Source: Rubrivivax sp.
GTDB taxonomy: Bacteria; Pseudomonadota; Gammaproteobacteria; Burkholderiales; Burkholderiaceae_C
Reading direction: 5' to 3'
Assembly: GCA_027491255.1 (NCBI GenBank)
Contig: JAIXWM010000155.1
Span: 1 to 64,000, forward strand
DNA length: 64,000 nucleotides
Position 1 is the first letter of the stretch, and each line of letters begins with the position of its first letter. The notes under the pieces are model-generated. The model saw only the letters and a list, made by a program, of their open reading frames with translations, searched no databases and was not told the origin of the DNA. Positions 8,927-17,818 of the stretch are shown here, in pieces. Made by a program: the position numbers and the translations under genes.

Positions 8927-10003
8927 ATGCGCTTCGACTACGACACCTCCTACCGCGACGGCAAGCGCCTGCTGCGCTATCCCTCGCAATGGCTTTCCTA
9001 CGGATTGCTGCTGGCGCTGGCGCTGGCCGTGCCCTGGCTGCTGCCGAAGTATTACGTCGGCGAGCTGACCTACCTCTACATCTTGGCCATCGCCAGCCTC
9101 GGCCTGATGGTCCTCAGCGGCTACACCGGGCAGGTGTCGCTGGGCCACTCGGCGTTCGTCGCGGTGGGCGCCTATGCCCATGCGTGGTGCCTTGCGCAGG
9201 GTGTGCCGTTCGGGCTCAGCATCGCGCTGGCCACCGGCATCAGCGCGCTGGTCGGGCTGGCGGTCGGACTGCCGGCCATCCGCGTGTCCGGGCTGTATCT
9301 CGCCATGGTGACGCTGGCCTTCGCCATCCTGATCGAGCACGTGCTCGGGCGATGGAAGAGCGTGACCGGCGGCTTCAACGGCCTGCCTGTGGGTGACCCG
9401 GTGCTGTTCGGTTTCGACCTGTCCGGGCTGAAGTCCTTCTACTACCTGTGCCTTGCGGGATTGGTGCTGGTGCTGCTGCTGCTGGTGAATCTGCTGCGCG
9501 GCCAGACCGGGCGTGCCTTCGTCGGCGTGCGCGATTCCGAGGCTGCGGCGGCCAGCCTGGGCATCTGGGTCTCGGGTTACAAGGTGCTGGCTTTCGTGAT
9601 CTCGGCGGCCGTCACCGGGTTTGCCGGCGCGCTGCTGGCCCACCATGTGCGCCACCTCACGCCCGAGGGCTTCAACCTGCTGCTGTCGCTGGAACTGGTG
9701 CTGATGGTGACCATCGGCGGGCTGGGCTCGCTGCGCGGGGCGGTACTCGGCGCCTTCCTGATCGGCATGGTTCCGCCCTTCATCTCGCAGATCAAGCCCA
9801 TGCTCGGCGACCGCATTGCCAAGCAGTTCGGCCTGGAGATCTTCTTCTTCGGCCTGATCCTGGCCTTCTTCGTGCTGTTCGAGCCCAAGGGCCTGAACGG
9901 GCGCTGGCTCAAGATCAAGGCCTTCTTCCAGACCTTTCCGCTCTACCGCAAGGACGTGTTCAAGCGCGGCAAGAGCTACATGAAGTCGGAGCGCTACCGG
10001 TGA
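8927..10003 (+). CDS. livM: Branched-chain-amino-acid-type ABC transporter permease LivM
   Basis: A 358-residue permease of the LivM family, 14 bp downstream of livH. The ATG at 8927 is chosen because the longer frame from 7979 is a shadow of livH. It has about nine hydrophobic helices, the YTGQVSLGHSAF box near residue 63 and GGLGSLRGAVLGA near residue 265, both diagnostic. A charged C-terminal tail of about 45 residues (PLYRKDVFKRGKS) follows the last helix. It pairs with LivH to form the membrane channel. Its stop codon overlaps livG by 4 bp. Confidence 0.93.
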   Translation: MRFDYDTSYRDGKRLLRYPSQWLSYGLLLALALAVPWLLPKYYVGELTYLYILAIASLGLMVLSGYTGQVSLGHSAFVAVGAYAHAWCLAQGVPFGLSIALATGISALVGLAVGLPAIRVSGLYLAMVTLAFAILIEHVLGRWKSVTGGFNGLPVGDPVLFGFDLSGLKSFYYLCLAGLVLVLLLLVNLLRGQTGRAFVGVRDSEAAAASLGIWVSGYKVLAFVISAAVTGFAGALLAHHVRHLTPEGFNLLLSLELVLMVTIGGLGSLRGAVLGAFLIGMVPPFISQIKPMLGDRIAKQFGLEIFFFGLILAFFVLFEPKGLNGRWLKIKAFFQTFPLYRKDVFKRGKSYMKSERYR

Positions 10004-10758
10004 GCCTGTTCTCGGCCCAGGGGCTGGCGCTGCGCTTCGGCGGCGTGCACGCCATCCGCGACGTGAGCTTCACGGTGGAGCAGGGCGAGGTCTTCGCCAT
10101 CATCGGGCCCAATGGCGCGGGCAAGACCTCGGTGTTCAACGTCGTCACCCGCGTGTTCGACCCGACGGCCGGCTCGGTCGTCTTCGACGGCGCCGAGATC
10201 ACACGCGTGCCCCGGCACCGCGTGGTGCAGCACGGGATTGCGCGCACCTTCCAGAACATCGAACTGTTCGAGGGCGCGACCGTGCTGGACAACCTGATGC
10301 TGGGCTGCCACCGCTTCGCCAACGAGAGCTTCCTCGGCCAGTGCCTGTGGACGCCCAAGGTGCGCGAGACCGAGGCGAAGCTGCGCGCCCATGTCGAGGA
10401 CGTGATCGACCTGCTCGACCTGGCGCCGCACCGCAACAGCCTGGTCACCGGCCTGCCTTACGGCGTGCGCAAGGTGGTCGAACTCGGCCGCGCGCTCGCC
10501 ACACGGCCGCGCCTGTTGCTGCTGGACGAACCGGCCTCGGGCCTGAACCCGGAGGAGACGCGCGACCTGGCTTTCTGGATCGACGACATCCGCAGCGACC
10601 TGGGCGTCACGGTGATCATGGTCGAGCACGACATGTCGCTCGTGGCCGAGATCGCGGACCGCGTGCTGTGCATGAACCTCGGCGAGGTGCTGGCCACCGG
10701 CACGGCGGCCGAGGTGCAGTCCGACCCGCGCGTGATCGCGGCCTATCTGGGGGGCTGA
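10000..10758 (+). CDS. livG: ABC transporter ATP-binding protein LivG
   Basis: A 252-residue ATPase. The GTG start at 10000 makes a GTGA overlap with livM. Walker A GPNGAGKT is at 36-43, Walker B LLLLDEPASGLNP follows, and the switch His lies in MVEHDMSLV. The signature region reads LPYGVRKVVELG, a LivG-like variant of LSGGQ. The C-terminus IAAYLGG is typical of LivG. It energises the LivH/LivM pore on the cytoplasmic face together with LivF. Confidence 0.93.
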   Translation: MSLFSAQGLALRFGGVHAIRDVSFTVEQGEVFAIIGPNGAGKTSVFNVVTRVFDPTAGSVVFDGAEITRVPRHRVVQHGIARTFQNIELFEGATVLDNLMLGCHRFANESFLGQCLWTPKVRETEAKLRAHVEDVIDLLDLAPHRNSLVTGLPYGVRKVVELGRALATRPRLLLLDEPASGLNPEETRDLAFWIDDIRSDLGVTVIMVEHDMSLVAEIADRVLCMNLGEVLATGTAAEVQSDPRVIAAYLGG

Positions 10759-10760
10759 CG

Positions 10761-11591
10761 ATGGACGCCACGGCCTTTTCCAGCGTCGCGGCTGCCGCAC
10801 CCGGCACGGGCGAACCCGTGCTCGTGGTCCGCAACCTCGAGACCTGGTATGGGCCGGTATCGGCGATCAAGGGCGTGAATCTCGAACTGCATCGCGGCAG
10901 CATCGTCACCGTGCTCGGCGCGAATGGGGCCGGCAAGACGACGCTGTTGAACACCGTGGCGGGCGTGATCGACCCGTTCAAGGGGTCGGTGCACTTCATG
11001 GGCGAGCCTATTCACGGTCTGGACCCCGACGCCGTCGCGCGGCGTGGGCTCGTGCTGGTGCCCGAGGGGCGGCAGGTCTTTCCCTTCCTGACGGTGGCGG
11101 AGAACCTGCGCATGGGCGCGTTCGCGCGGCGCGAAAAGCAGGGCCTGGACGAGGACATCGAGCGTGTCTACGCCTGGTTCCCGCGCCTGCGCGAGCGTTC
11201 CCAGCAGCCCGGCGGGCTGCTGTCGGGGGGCGAGCAGCAGATGCTTGCGATCGGACGCGCGTTGATGGCCCGGCCGACCGTGCTGCTCCTGGACGAGCCC
11301 TCGCTCGGCCTGTCGCCGCTGCTGACACGCGAGATCTTCCGCATCGTCGAGCGCATCAATGCCGAGACCGGCATGTCCATCCTCGTGGTCGAGCAGAACG
11401 CGGCGATCGCGCTGAACACCGCACACCACGGCTACATCATGGAACTGGGCCGCGTCGTCGCGGCCGGGCCCTGCGCCGAGCTGCGGGAGAAGGACGACGT
11501 CAAGGAGTTCTACCTCGGTGGCGCGGCAGCGCACAACCCCGACGCCGCAGGCGGCAAGCAGCGCTGGAAGCGGCGCAAGACCTGGCGATGA
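10761..11591 (+). CDS. livF: ABC transporter ATP-binding protein LivF
   Basis: A 276-residue ATPase, longer than typical LivF (about 235) because of about 20 extra N-terminal residues and a basic C-terminal tail ending KQRWKRRKTWR. Walker A GANGAGKT is near residues 53-60, signature LLSGGEQQML and Walker B LLLLDEPSLGLSP follow, and VVEQNA is the LivF-type switch. The ATG at 10761 is 2 bp after the livG stop. The last codons overlap the acyl-CoA synthetase start (ATGA). Confidence 0.92.
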   Translation: MDATAFSSVAAAAPGTGEPVLVVRNLETWYGPVSAIKGVNLELHRGSIVTVLGANGAGKTTLLNTVAGVIDPFKGSVHFMGEPIHGLDPDAVARRGLVLVPEGRQVFPFLTVAENLRMGAFARREKQGLDEDIERVYAWFPRLRERSQQPGGLLSGGEQQMLAIGRALMARPTVLLLDEPSLGLSPLLTREIFRIVERINAETGMSILVVEQNAAIALNTAHHGYIMELGRVVAAGPCAELREKDDVKEFYLGGAAAHNPDAAGGKQRWKRRKTWR

Positions 11592-13447
11592 ACGGCATGG
11601 ACGACGCGAAAACGCACCGCGCCCCCGAGCCGCTCGAGGGCTGCGACACCCCGCAGAAGCTGTGGCGACTGCGCTGCCGGCAGTGGGCGGCGCTGCCGGC
11701 GCTGCGCCACAAGAAGAAGGGCATCTGGCACACCGTCTCCTGGCGCGAGTACCACGACCACGCCCGCGCTTTCGGCCTGGCGCTGGCCGACGCCGGCTTG
11801 GGCCGAGGGCAGTGCGTGGCCATCCTCAGCGAGAACCGTCCGGAGTGGCTCTACGCCGACCTCGGCGCGCAATGCATGGGCATGCTGGGCGTGGGCGTGT
11901 ACCCGACGTCTTCGCCCGAGCAACTGGCCTACATCCTGCAAGACAGTGGCGCGCGCGTGCTGCTGGTGGAGAACCAGGAACAGCTCGACAAGGCGCTGGC
12001 GGTGCGCGCGCAGTGCCCGCAGCTCGAGCGCATCGTCGTGCTCGACCTCGAAGGCCTGCGGCAGTTCGCCGACGCCCGCGTCACGTCCTATGCCGAGTTC
12101 GCCGCGCGCGGCCAGGCGCTGGCTGGCGCGGCTGACGGTGCAGCGCGCTTTGACGCCGCCATCGACGCCGGTCAGCCCGAGGACACGGCCTTTCTGGTCT
12201 ACACCTCGGGAACGACAGGCCAGCCCAAGGGGGCGATGGTCGCCAACCGCAACCTGGTGTTCCAGGTGGCCAGCGCGCCCCAGTACCTGAACCTGAAGCT
12301 GCAGGACCGCACGCTGTCCTTCCTGCCGCTGTGCCACATTGCCGAGCGCATGGGCACTGTCTACAACCCGCTGTCGCTCGGACCGGTGGTGCATTTCCCG
12401 GAGAACGCGGGCACGGTATTCAACGACGTGCGCGAAGTCCGGCCGCACCTGCTGTTCGGGCCGCCACGCTTCTGGGAGAAGATGTACTCGCAGGTGACGC
12501 TGGCGATGCAGGACGCGATACCGCTGGCCCGCTGGGCCTACCGGCGGGTCACGGCCGAGGGCGCAGCGCTGGCCGATCTGCGGCTGGCTGGGCAGTTGGT
12601 GCCGGCCTGGCGCCAGGCGCTGTACGGCGTGCTTCAGCGCGTGGTGTTTTCCAACCTGCGCAGCTTCCTCGGCCTGGGGCGCGTCAAGACGGCGCTGACC
12701 GGCGCCGCGCCCGTGCCGCCGGACTTGCTGAAGTGGTACATGTCCATCGGCATCGACCTGATCGAGTCCTACGGCCTGACCGAGACCTGCGGCTTCTGCA
12801 CCGCCACACCACCCGAGCGTATCAAGATCGGCTACGCCGGCGTGCGTGCGCTCGGCACCGAGGTGCGCATCGGTGCAGAGGACGAGATCCTGGTGCGCGG
12901 GCCCAACGTCTTCGCCGGCTACTGGAACCTGCCGGCCAAGACCGCCGAGACCGTCGATGCCGAGGGCTGGCTGCACACCGGCGACTGCGGCGAGATCGAT
13001 GCCGACGGCTACCTGCGCGTCAAGGACCGCATCAAGGACATCATCATCACCTCGGGCGGCAAGAACATCACCCCGAGCCTGATCGAGAACCAGATCAAGT
13101 TCAGCCCCTACGTCGCCGATGCCGTCGTCGTCGGCGAGGCGCGCCGTTATGTCACCTGTCTGGTGATGATCGACCAGGACAACGTCGCAAAATACGCACA
13201 GGACCGGCAGATTCCCTACACCGACTTTGCCAGCCTGACCCGTGCGCCCGAGGTTCTGGCGCTCGTCCGCGGCGAGATCGAGACCGTCAACGCCCGCCTG
13301 GCCCGTGTCGAGCAGGTCAAGGACTTCAGGCTCATCTCCCAGCTGTTGACGGCCGAGGACGAGGAACTGACACCGACGATGAAGCTCAAGCGCAAGGTCG
13401 TCACCGCCAAGTACGCGGCGCTGATCGACAGCATGTATCCCGACTGA
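11588..13447 (+). CDS. Long-chain-type acyl-CoA synthetase (AMP-binding)
   Basis: A 619-residue adenylate-forming ligase of the long-chain fatty-acid-CoA type. The P-loop TSGTTGQPKGAMV lies near residue 205, ESYGLTETCG near 395, WLHTGD near 460, KDIIITSGGKNITPS after it, and the C-terminal lysine segment ELTPTMKLKRKVV near 600. It is translationally coupled to livF. Placement between the ABC ATPases and the binding protein is a recurrent arrangement that suggests vectorial uptake, with the ligase trapping the imported acid as a CoA thioester. The exact acid is unknown. Confidence 0.9.
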   Translation: MNGMDDAKTHRAPEPLEGCDTPQKLWRLRCRQWAALPALRHKKKGIWHTVSWREYHDHARAFGLALADAGLGRGQCVAILSENRPEWLYADLGAQCMGMLGVGVYPTSSPEQLAYILQDSGARVLLVENQEQLDKALAVRAQCPQLERIVVLDLEGLRQFADARVTSYAEFAARGQALAGAADGAARFDAAIDAGQPEDTAFLVYTSGTTGQPKGAMVANRNLVFQVASAPQYLNLKLQDRTLSFLPLCHIAERMGTVYNPLSLGPVVHFPENAGTVFNDVREVRPHLLFGPPRFWEKMYSQVTLAMQDAIPLARWAYRRVTAEGAALADLRLAGQLVPAWRQALYGVLQRVVFSNLRSFLGLGRVKTALTGAAPVPPDLLKWYMSIGIDLIESYGLTETCGFCTATPPERIKIGYAGVRALGTEVRIGAEDEILVRGPNVFAGYWNLPAKTAETVDAEGWLHTGDCGEIDADGYLRVKDRIKDIIITSGGKNITPSLIENQIKFSPYVADAVVVGEARRYVTCLVMIDQDNVAKYAQDRQIPYTDFASLTRAPEVLALVRGEIETVNARLARVEQVKDFRLISQLLTAEDEELTPTMKLKRKVVTAKYAALIDSMYPD

Positions 13448-13465
13448 GCGGGCCGCAGTGCCCGC
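13448..13465 (+). terminator. Hairpin between acyl-CoA synthetase and receptor genes
   Basis: GCGGGC (13448-13453) pairs perfectly with GCCCGC (13460-13465) around a 6-nt loop, followed by a short T-containing run. Its place just before the binding-protein gene fits a partial terminator or an mRNA-stabilising element that lets the receptor be made at a different level from the ATPases and ligase. It may be neither. Confidence 0.35.
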
Positions 13466-13498
13466 ACCGTTTCTTCCCGAAGACCACAGGAGACCGCG

Positions 13499-14671
13499 AT
13501 GAGAATGAACAAGCGCCAATGGATGATCGCTGCTGCTGCCGCCACGGCGGCGCTGGGCACGCCGGCTTTCGCCGACGGTGTCACCAACACCGAGATCGTG
13601 GTGGGCACCCACATGGACCTCTCCGGGCCCGTGGCCGCGGGCATGCCCCAATTGCGCAACGGCACGCAGATGCGCTTTGACGAGGCCAACGAGGCCGGCG
13701 GTATCCACGGCCGCAAGTTCAAGTTCATCGTCGAGGACAACGCCAGCCAGCCGCAGCAGGCCGTGCGCGCCATCGACAAGCTGATCCGCAAGGACGAGGT
13801 CTTTGCCATCGTCAACCCCTTCGGCTCAGGCACGAACGCTGCGGTCGTCAAGCGTGCGGTCGACGAGGGCGTCATCTACTTCGCGCCCTGGGCGGCTTCG
13901 GCCGTGTTGCAGCAGATTGCCGGCAAGAGCCCGAGGCTGTTCACCACTGTGCCCGACTACCACACGACCACCCACCTCGGCCTGACCTGGGTGTTGGCGC
14001 AGAACCCGGGCGTGAAGAAGGTGGGCTGGGTCTACATGGAAGGCCCGTTCGGCGATCTGATCGGCCGCGGGGTGAAGAGCGCGATGGCCGGGCGCAACAT
14101 GACGCTGGCAGCCGAGGCCTCGTACAAGCCGGGCGACATCGATTTCTCGAGCCAGGTCGCGAAGATGCGGGCCGCCGGGGTGGACCTGATCGTGATGGCC
14201 ACGGTCACGCGCGAGACCGTGGGCATGATGGCCGAGATCCGCAAGATCGGCTGGAACAACGTCAAGGTCCTGACCGGCAACCCGGGCCGCACCATGATCG
14301 TGGCCAAGCTCGGCAAGGATGTGATCGACGGCTTGTACGGCGTCGGCCCCTGGAAGATGCTGGACCCGAACACCGCCGGGCCGGCTGACAAGGCCTGGGC
14401 GGAGTCGTACAAGAAGCGCTTCAACCTCGAGCCCGACGAGAACGCCTACCTGGCCTATGCCTACACCGACTGGTTCGTGCGCGGGCTGCAGGCCGCCGGG
14501 CGCAACCTCACGACCGACAGTGCCGTGAAGGCGCTGCAGGCCACCACCAGCAACCACCCGGTGTTCCTGGCGCCTGCCAGCTTCAAGGCCAACCACTTCG
14601 ACCCCGAGGCCACGACCGTGGACCAGTTCCGCAACGGCCGCTGGGAAGCGGTGTCCCCGGTGCTGAAGTGA
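13499..14671 (+). CDS. Periplasmic substrate-binding protein of liv-type ABC transporter
   Basis: A 390-residue leucine/amide-binding-family receptor (Periplasmic_6 type). AGGAG precedes the ATG at 13499. A signal peptide of about 23 residues (MRMNKRQWMI start, cleavage near AFAD) is followed by TEIVVGTHMDLSGPVA, typical of the mature N-terminus. It should deliver substrate to the LivHMGF complex encoded just upstream. The hydrophobic carboxylate hypothesis for its ligand rests only on the neighbouring ligase. Confidence 0.9.
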   Translation: MRMNKRQWMIAAAAATAALGTPAFADGVTNTEIVVGTHMDLSGPVAAGMPQLRNGTQMRFDEANEAGGIHGRKFKFIVEDNASQPQQAVRAIDKLIRKDEVFAIVNPFGSGTNAAVVKRAVDEGVIYFAPWAASAVLQQIAGKSPRLFTTVPDYHTTTHLGLTWVLAQNPGVKKVGWVYMEGPFGDLIGRGVKSAMAGRNMTLAAEASYKPGDIDFSSQVAKMRAAGVDLIVMATVTRETVGMMAEIRKIGWNNVKVLTGNPGRTMIVAKLGKDVIDGLYGVGPWKMLDPNTAGPADKAWAESYKKRFNLEPDENAYLAYAYTDWFVRGLQAAGRNLTTDSAVKALQATTSNHPVFLAPASFKANHFDPEATTVDQFRNGRWEAVSPVLK

Positions 14672-14705
14672 TGCGCTCGACCCGGGCGACAGGGGGGCGA
14701 GTGTG

Positions 14706-15488
14706 ATGGATGGCTACGGCTTCGACCCGGCGCGACTGGGTCCGCCCCCTGGGGCCCGTGTCGCAGTCGTGGGCGGCTGCGGCGGCATGGGGCGCAAGCT
14801 CGTCGCTGCGCTGCAGGCCACCGGCGTCGAGGTCGCCGTGCTGGATCTCCCGAGTTCGCTCGCCCAGCACGCACCGCCTGCGGGCGTGGCTGCCTTCGAA
14901 CTGGACGGCAGCGACGCGGCGGGTGTGGAGCGTGCCTTTGCCGACCTCGCCGCGCGTTGGCCGGTGCTCGACGGATTCGTCAACCTGGCCGGTTTCTTCA
15001 AGGGTTTCCAGCCCGTGAAGGACCTGCCGGTCGACATTTTCGACGAGGTCATCGCCGGCAACCTGCGCACCCACTTCCTGTGCGCGCGCGCGGCGCTGCC
15101 CCTGCTGCACGCGCGCGGCGGTGGAGGCTCGCTGGTCTGCGTAGCGTCGACGATGGCTGCCGACGTGGTGAAGAACTACACGCACTACGGTGCTGCCAAG
15201 GCCGCCATCATCGGCCTGGTCAAGGGCATGGCGCGCGAGAACGCGCCTCGCGTGCGCGTCAACGCGGTGGCGCCAGGCCTGACGAATACCGCCTTCCTGG
15301 TGGGCGGCACCGGGCGCGAGAAAATCTTCGAAGGCATCCCGGAGGAGGTCTACGCCAAGCGCGTGCCGATGAAGCGCATGGCCCAGCCGCAGGACATGAC
15401 CGGGCCCATCATGTTCCTCCTCGGCCCGGCATCGGGGTTCGTCAACGGAGAAACCCTGATCGTGGATGGGGGCGTTTACGTGCAATGA
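14706..15488 (+). CDS. Short-chain dehydrogenase/reductase (SDR)
   Basis: A 260-residue classical SDR. The cofactor motif is GGCGGMG near the N-terminus, preceded by about 18 extra residues, and the catalytic residues are Ser in VASTMA and Tyr/Lys in HYGAAKAA. NAVAPGLTNTAF and VDGGVYVQ are standard C-terminal features. The ATG at 14706 is used; a GTG one codon earlier is possible. It probably oxidises or reduces a hydroxyl/keto group on the acid handled by the preceding ligase. It is the last gene of this plus-strand run, followed by 319 bp without a gene. Confidence 0.88.
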   Translation: MDGYGFDPARLGPPPGARVAVVGGCGGMGRKLVAALQATGVEVAVLDLPSSLAQHAPPAGVAAFELDGSDAAGVERAFADLAARWPVLDGFVNLAGFFKGFQPVKDLPVDIFDEVIAGNLRTHFLCARAALPLLHARGGGGSLVCVASTMAADVVKNYTHYGAAKAAIIGLVKGMARENAPRVRVNAVAPGLTNTAFLVGGTGREKIFEGIPEEVYAKRVPMKRMAQPQDMTGPIMFLLGPASGFVNGETLIVDGGVYVQ

Positions 15489-15807
15489 GCATCGCCGCCC
15501 AGGCGGGTGGCGACGGCGCTGAACGCGTCACTTTGAGGTTGCGTCATGACCGGCACCGCGATGGCGGCATGGGATGGTTCACGGAGACGCCGCATTGATG
15601 TCGGTGGCATACCTTCAGTGGAGCCCGAGTGCGGGTGCATCAGTCCCGCAATGCCTTGCAAGCTGCGGTTTGCCTGCCTAGTGATTACCCGCGGGCTGGG
15701 TTGACAGTGTGAGGCCTTGGCATTAGCTTAGATGGCTGTGATTGCCCCGAGCCCGGCAAAGGGACGAAAGGGAGCGATCGGTCGTAAATTCATCAGGGGG
15801 GCCGTCA
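15489..15807 (+). promoter_or_regulatory. Intergenic region upstream of P450 gene
   Basis: No gene is seen. A perfect TTGACA at 15702-15707 lies about 100 bp before the chosen P450 start. The best -10 at usual spacing is TAGCTT (15725-15730), a poor match, with TTAGAT at 15729-15734 also possible. It is a plausible but unproven start of the P450-SDR-ThuA-SDR-TRAP transcription unit. Confidence 0.35.
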
Positions 15808-17010
15808 GTGGCATCGTTGGTTGTCAGTGGGTACCAGGAGGCCAACGAGACCTTGCGCATGCCCGACTTGCGCCAGGCGCTCTACGACGAGGGCGCCATC
15901 CTGATGGAAAAGGTGCTTGTCAACCTGCATGGTCAGGAGCACCGTTCCCGCCGCAACATCGAAACCCGGGTCTTCCGGCGCGACTTCTTCCACTGGTACG
16001 AGCGCGAGGTGTTTCCCGTCACCTTGCGCGAGACGCTGGCGCCTTACCTGCAGCAAGGCGCCGCGGATCTGGTGGACTTCGGCTTCCGGGCCATGATGAA
16101 CCTCACGGCCGACTTCTCCGGCGTAGACCGGCCTTTGCGCACGCCCGAGGAGACGGCACGCCTGCTGACCATACTGCGAACCTTCGGCAAGGCAGCGACG
16201 CTGGGCCAGGCGCTGGGCGACAAGGAGGCGATCCGCGCCGAGATCCGCGCGGCCCTCGACGAGTTCGACACGGTCTTCTTCCGTCCCTCGATGTCGCGCC
16301 GACGCCGCCTGCTCGACGAGCATGCCGCTGGGCGCTGCAGCGAAGCCGAACTGCCCCGCGACATACTCACCGAGCTGCTGCGGCACGAGGCCGAGCATCC
16401 TCTGTCGCCCGACGTGCTGATGAAGGAGATCGGCTTCTTCCTGCTCGCCGGCGCGTTCACCTCCATCCACACCCTGACGCACGCCATGCACGAGATCTTC
16501 GTCTGGCGTGAGCAGCACCCGCAGGATGCCGCCCGTTACGAAGAAGACATGCTCTTCTTGCAGCGCAGCATCCACGAGAGCATGCGCCTGCATCCGTCGA
16601 GCCCGACCGCGGGCCGGCGTCCGGTCTGCCCGGTTCACCTGCCCGGCGGCCAGGCGGCGCAGCCCGATGACGTCGTGTCCGTGGATCTGATGTCGGCCAA
16701 CCGGGACACCGGCGTCTTCGGCCCTGACGCCGCGCAGTACAACCCCCACCGGCCGGCCCCGGAAGGCGCCAGCCCCTACGGCCTGTCCTTCGGCATGGGC
16801 ATGCATGCGTGCATCGGCTTGAATCTGGCGGCGGGGTTGCTGCCGCGACAGGACACCGATCCATCCCGGCACCAGTGGGGCACGGTGACGCTCATCGCCC
16901 GTGACCTGCTGCGCTGCGGGGCCCGCCCTGATCCACAACACCCAGGCGTGGTCGACCGCACGACGGTACGAAACAACTGGGCGTCCTATCCCTTGCTGCT
17001 TGGCCGCTGA
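15808..17010 (+). CDS. Cytochrome P450
   Basis: A 400-residue bacterial-type P450. GTG at 15808, preceded by a G-rich run, is preferred because the protein then begins where the paralogous P450 of this window begins; the frame is open to an ATG at 15742. The heme motif FGMGMHACIG places the thiolate ligand at Cys335, ESMR (257-260) is the ExxR motif, and RPAPEG marks the meander region. The I-helix reads AGAFTS (214-219), so the usual acidic residue of the acid-alcohol pair is Phe217. It should hydroxylate or otherwise oxidise a small hydrophobic substrate. No ferredoxin or ferredoxin reductase gene is nearby. Confidence 0.9.
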   Translation: MASLVVSGYQEANETLRMPDLRQALYDEGAILMEKVLVNLHGQEHRSRRNIETRVFRRDFFHWYEREVFPVTLRETLAPYLQQGAADLVDFGFRAMMNLTADFSGVDRPLRTPEETARLLTILRTFGKAATLGQALGDKEAIRAEIRAALDEFDTVFFRPSMSRRRRLLDEHAAGRCSEAELPRDILTELLRHEAEHPLSPDVLMKEIGFFLLAGAFTSIHTLTHAMHEIFVWREQHPQDAARYEEDMLFLQRSIHESMRLHPSSPTAGRRPVCPVHLPGGQAAQPDDVVSVDLMSANRDTGVFGPDAAQYNPHRPAPEGASPYGLSFGMGMHACIGLNLAAGLLPRQDTDPSRHQWGTVTLIARDLLRCGARPDPQHPGVVDRTTVRNNWASYPLLLGR

Positions 17011-17054
17011 ACATCGGTCGGGTGGCGTGCACAGTTCTGATCGGAGAAGTGAAG

Positions 17055-17810
17055 ATGGCTGAATGGGCCCTGGTCACAGGCGGTGGCGGTGGCATCGGCG
17101 AGGCCGTGTGCGAGCGCGCACACCAGCGTGGCTACCGCGTGGCGGTGGTTGACCACAGCATGGAGGCCGCCCAGCGCGTCGCCGGTCGCTTCGAAGGCGC
17201 GCGTGCGGAATGCGTCGATGTGACCGACGAGGCTCAGGTCGAGGCACTGCTCGACAGGCTCGGCGAGCCACCGGCACTGGTGGTGAACAACGCCGGGATC
17301 GGGCGCTTCGGGCCGCTGATGGACATGCCGCTGGAGCAGTTCGAACTGGTCATGCGTGTGAACCTGCTGTCCTGCTTCATCGTCGCCCGTGCCTGTGCTC
17401 GGCGCATGCGCGACCGCGGCCGGGGGAACATCGTCAACATCACGTCCATCAACTCCATCACCCCTGGGCCCAACGCCGGGGCCTACCCGGCGGCCAAGGC
17501 CGGCCTCGCGCGCCTGACCGAGCAGATGGCGCTGGAGTGGGGGCCGCTTGGGCTGCGCGTGAATGCGGTGGCCCCCGGATTCATCGATGCCGGCATCTCT
17601 GCACCGTTCTTCGCCAATCCCGCCGTGCGTGAACTGCGCAGCCGGGCCGTGCCGATGCGCCGGCTCGGGACCGCGGCCGACGTGGCCGAGGCGGTGATGT
17701 TCCTGGCCAGCGACGAGGCCTCCTACGTGAACGGACACGAACTGGTCGTGGACGGCGGCGTGGTTTCCAGCCTGCTGCTGCAGCTTCCGCGCGAGCCGGC
17801 ACGCACTTGA
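17055..17810 (+). CDS. Short-chain dehydrogenase/reductase (SDR)
   Basis: A 251-residue classical SDR. The ATG at 17055 follows GGAGAAG; an in-frame ATG at 17022 is less likely. It has the Rossmann motif TGGGGGIG, NNAG, a Ser in NITSIN and Tyr-x3-Lys in AYPAAKAG, and ends EVVDGG-like (LVVDGGVVSS). It lies between the P450 and a ThuA-like gene, so it likely oxidises the alcohol made by the P450. This role is inferred. Confidence 0.9.
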   Translation: MAEWALVTGGGGGIGEAVCERAHQRGYRVAVVDHSMEAAQRVAGRFEGARAECVDVTDEAQVEALLDRLGEPPALVVNNAGIGRFGPLMDMPLEQFELVMRVNLLSCFIVARACARRMRDRGRGNIVNITSINSITPGPNAGAYPAAKAGLARLTEQMALEWGPLGLRVNAVAPGFIDAGISAPFFANPAVRELRSRAVPMRRLGTAADVAEAVMFLASDEASYVNGHELVVDGGVVSSLLLQLPREPART

Positions 17811-17818
17811 CCGTGCCG

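Noticed and set aside
15719..15740. Possible sigma54 promoter (TTGGCA element)
   Set aside because: The -12 GC element is missing at the required spacing.
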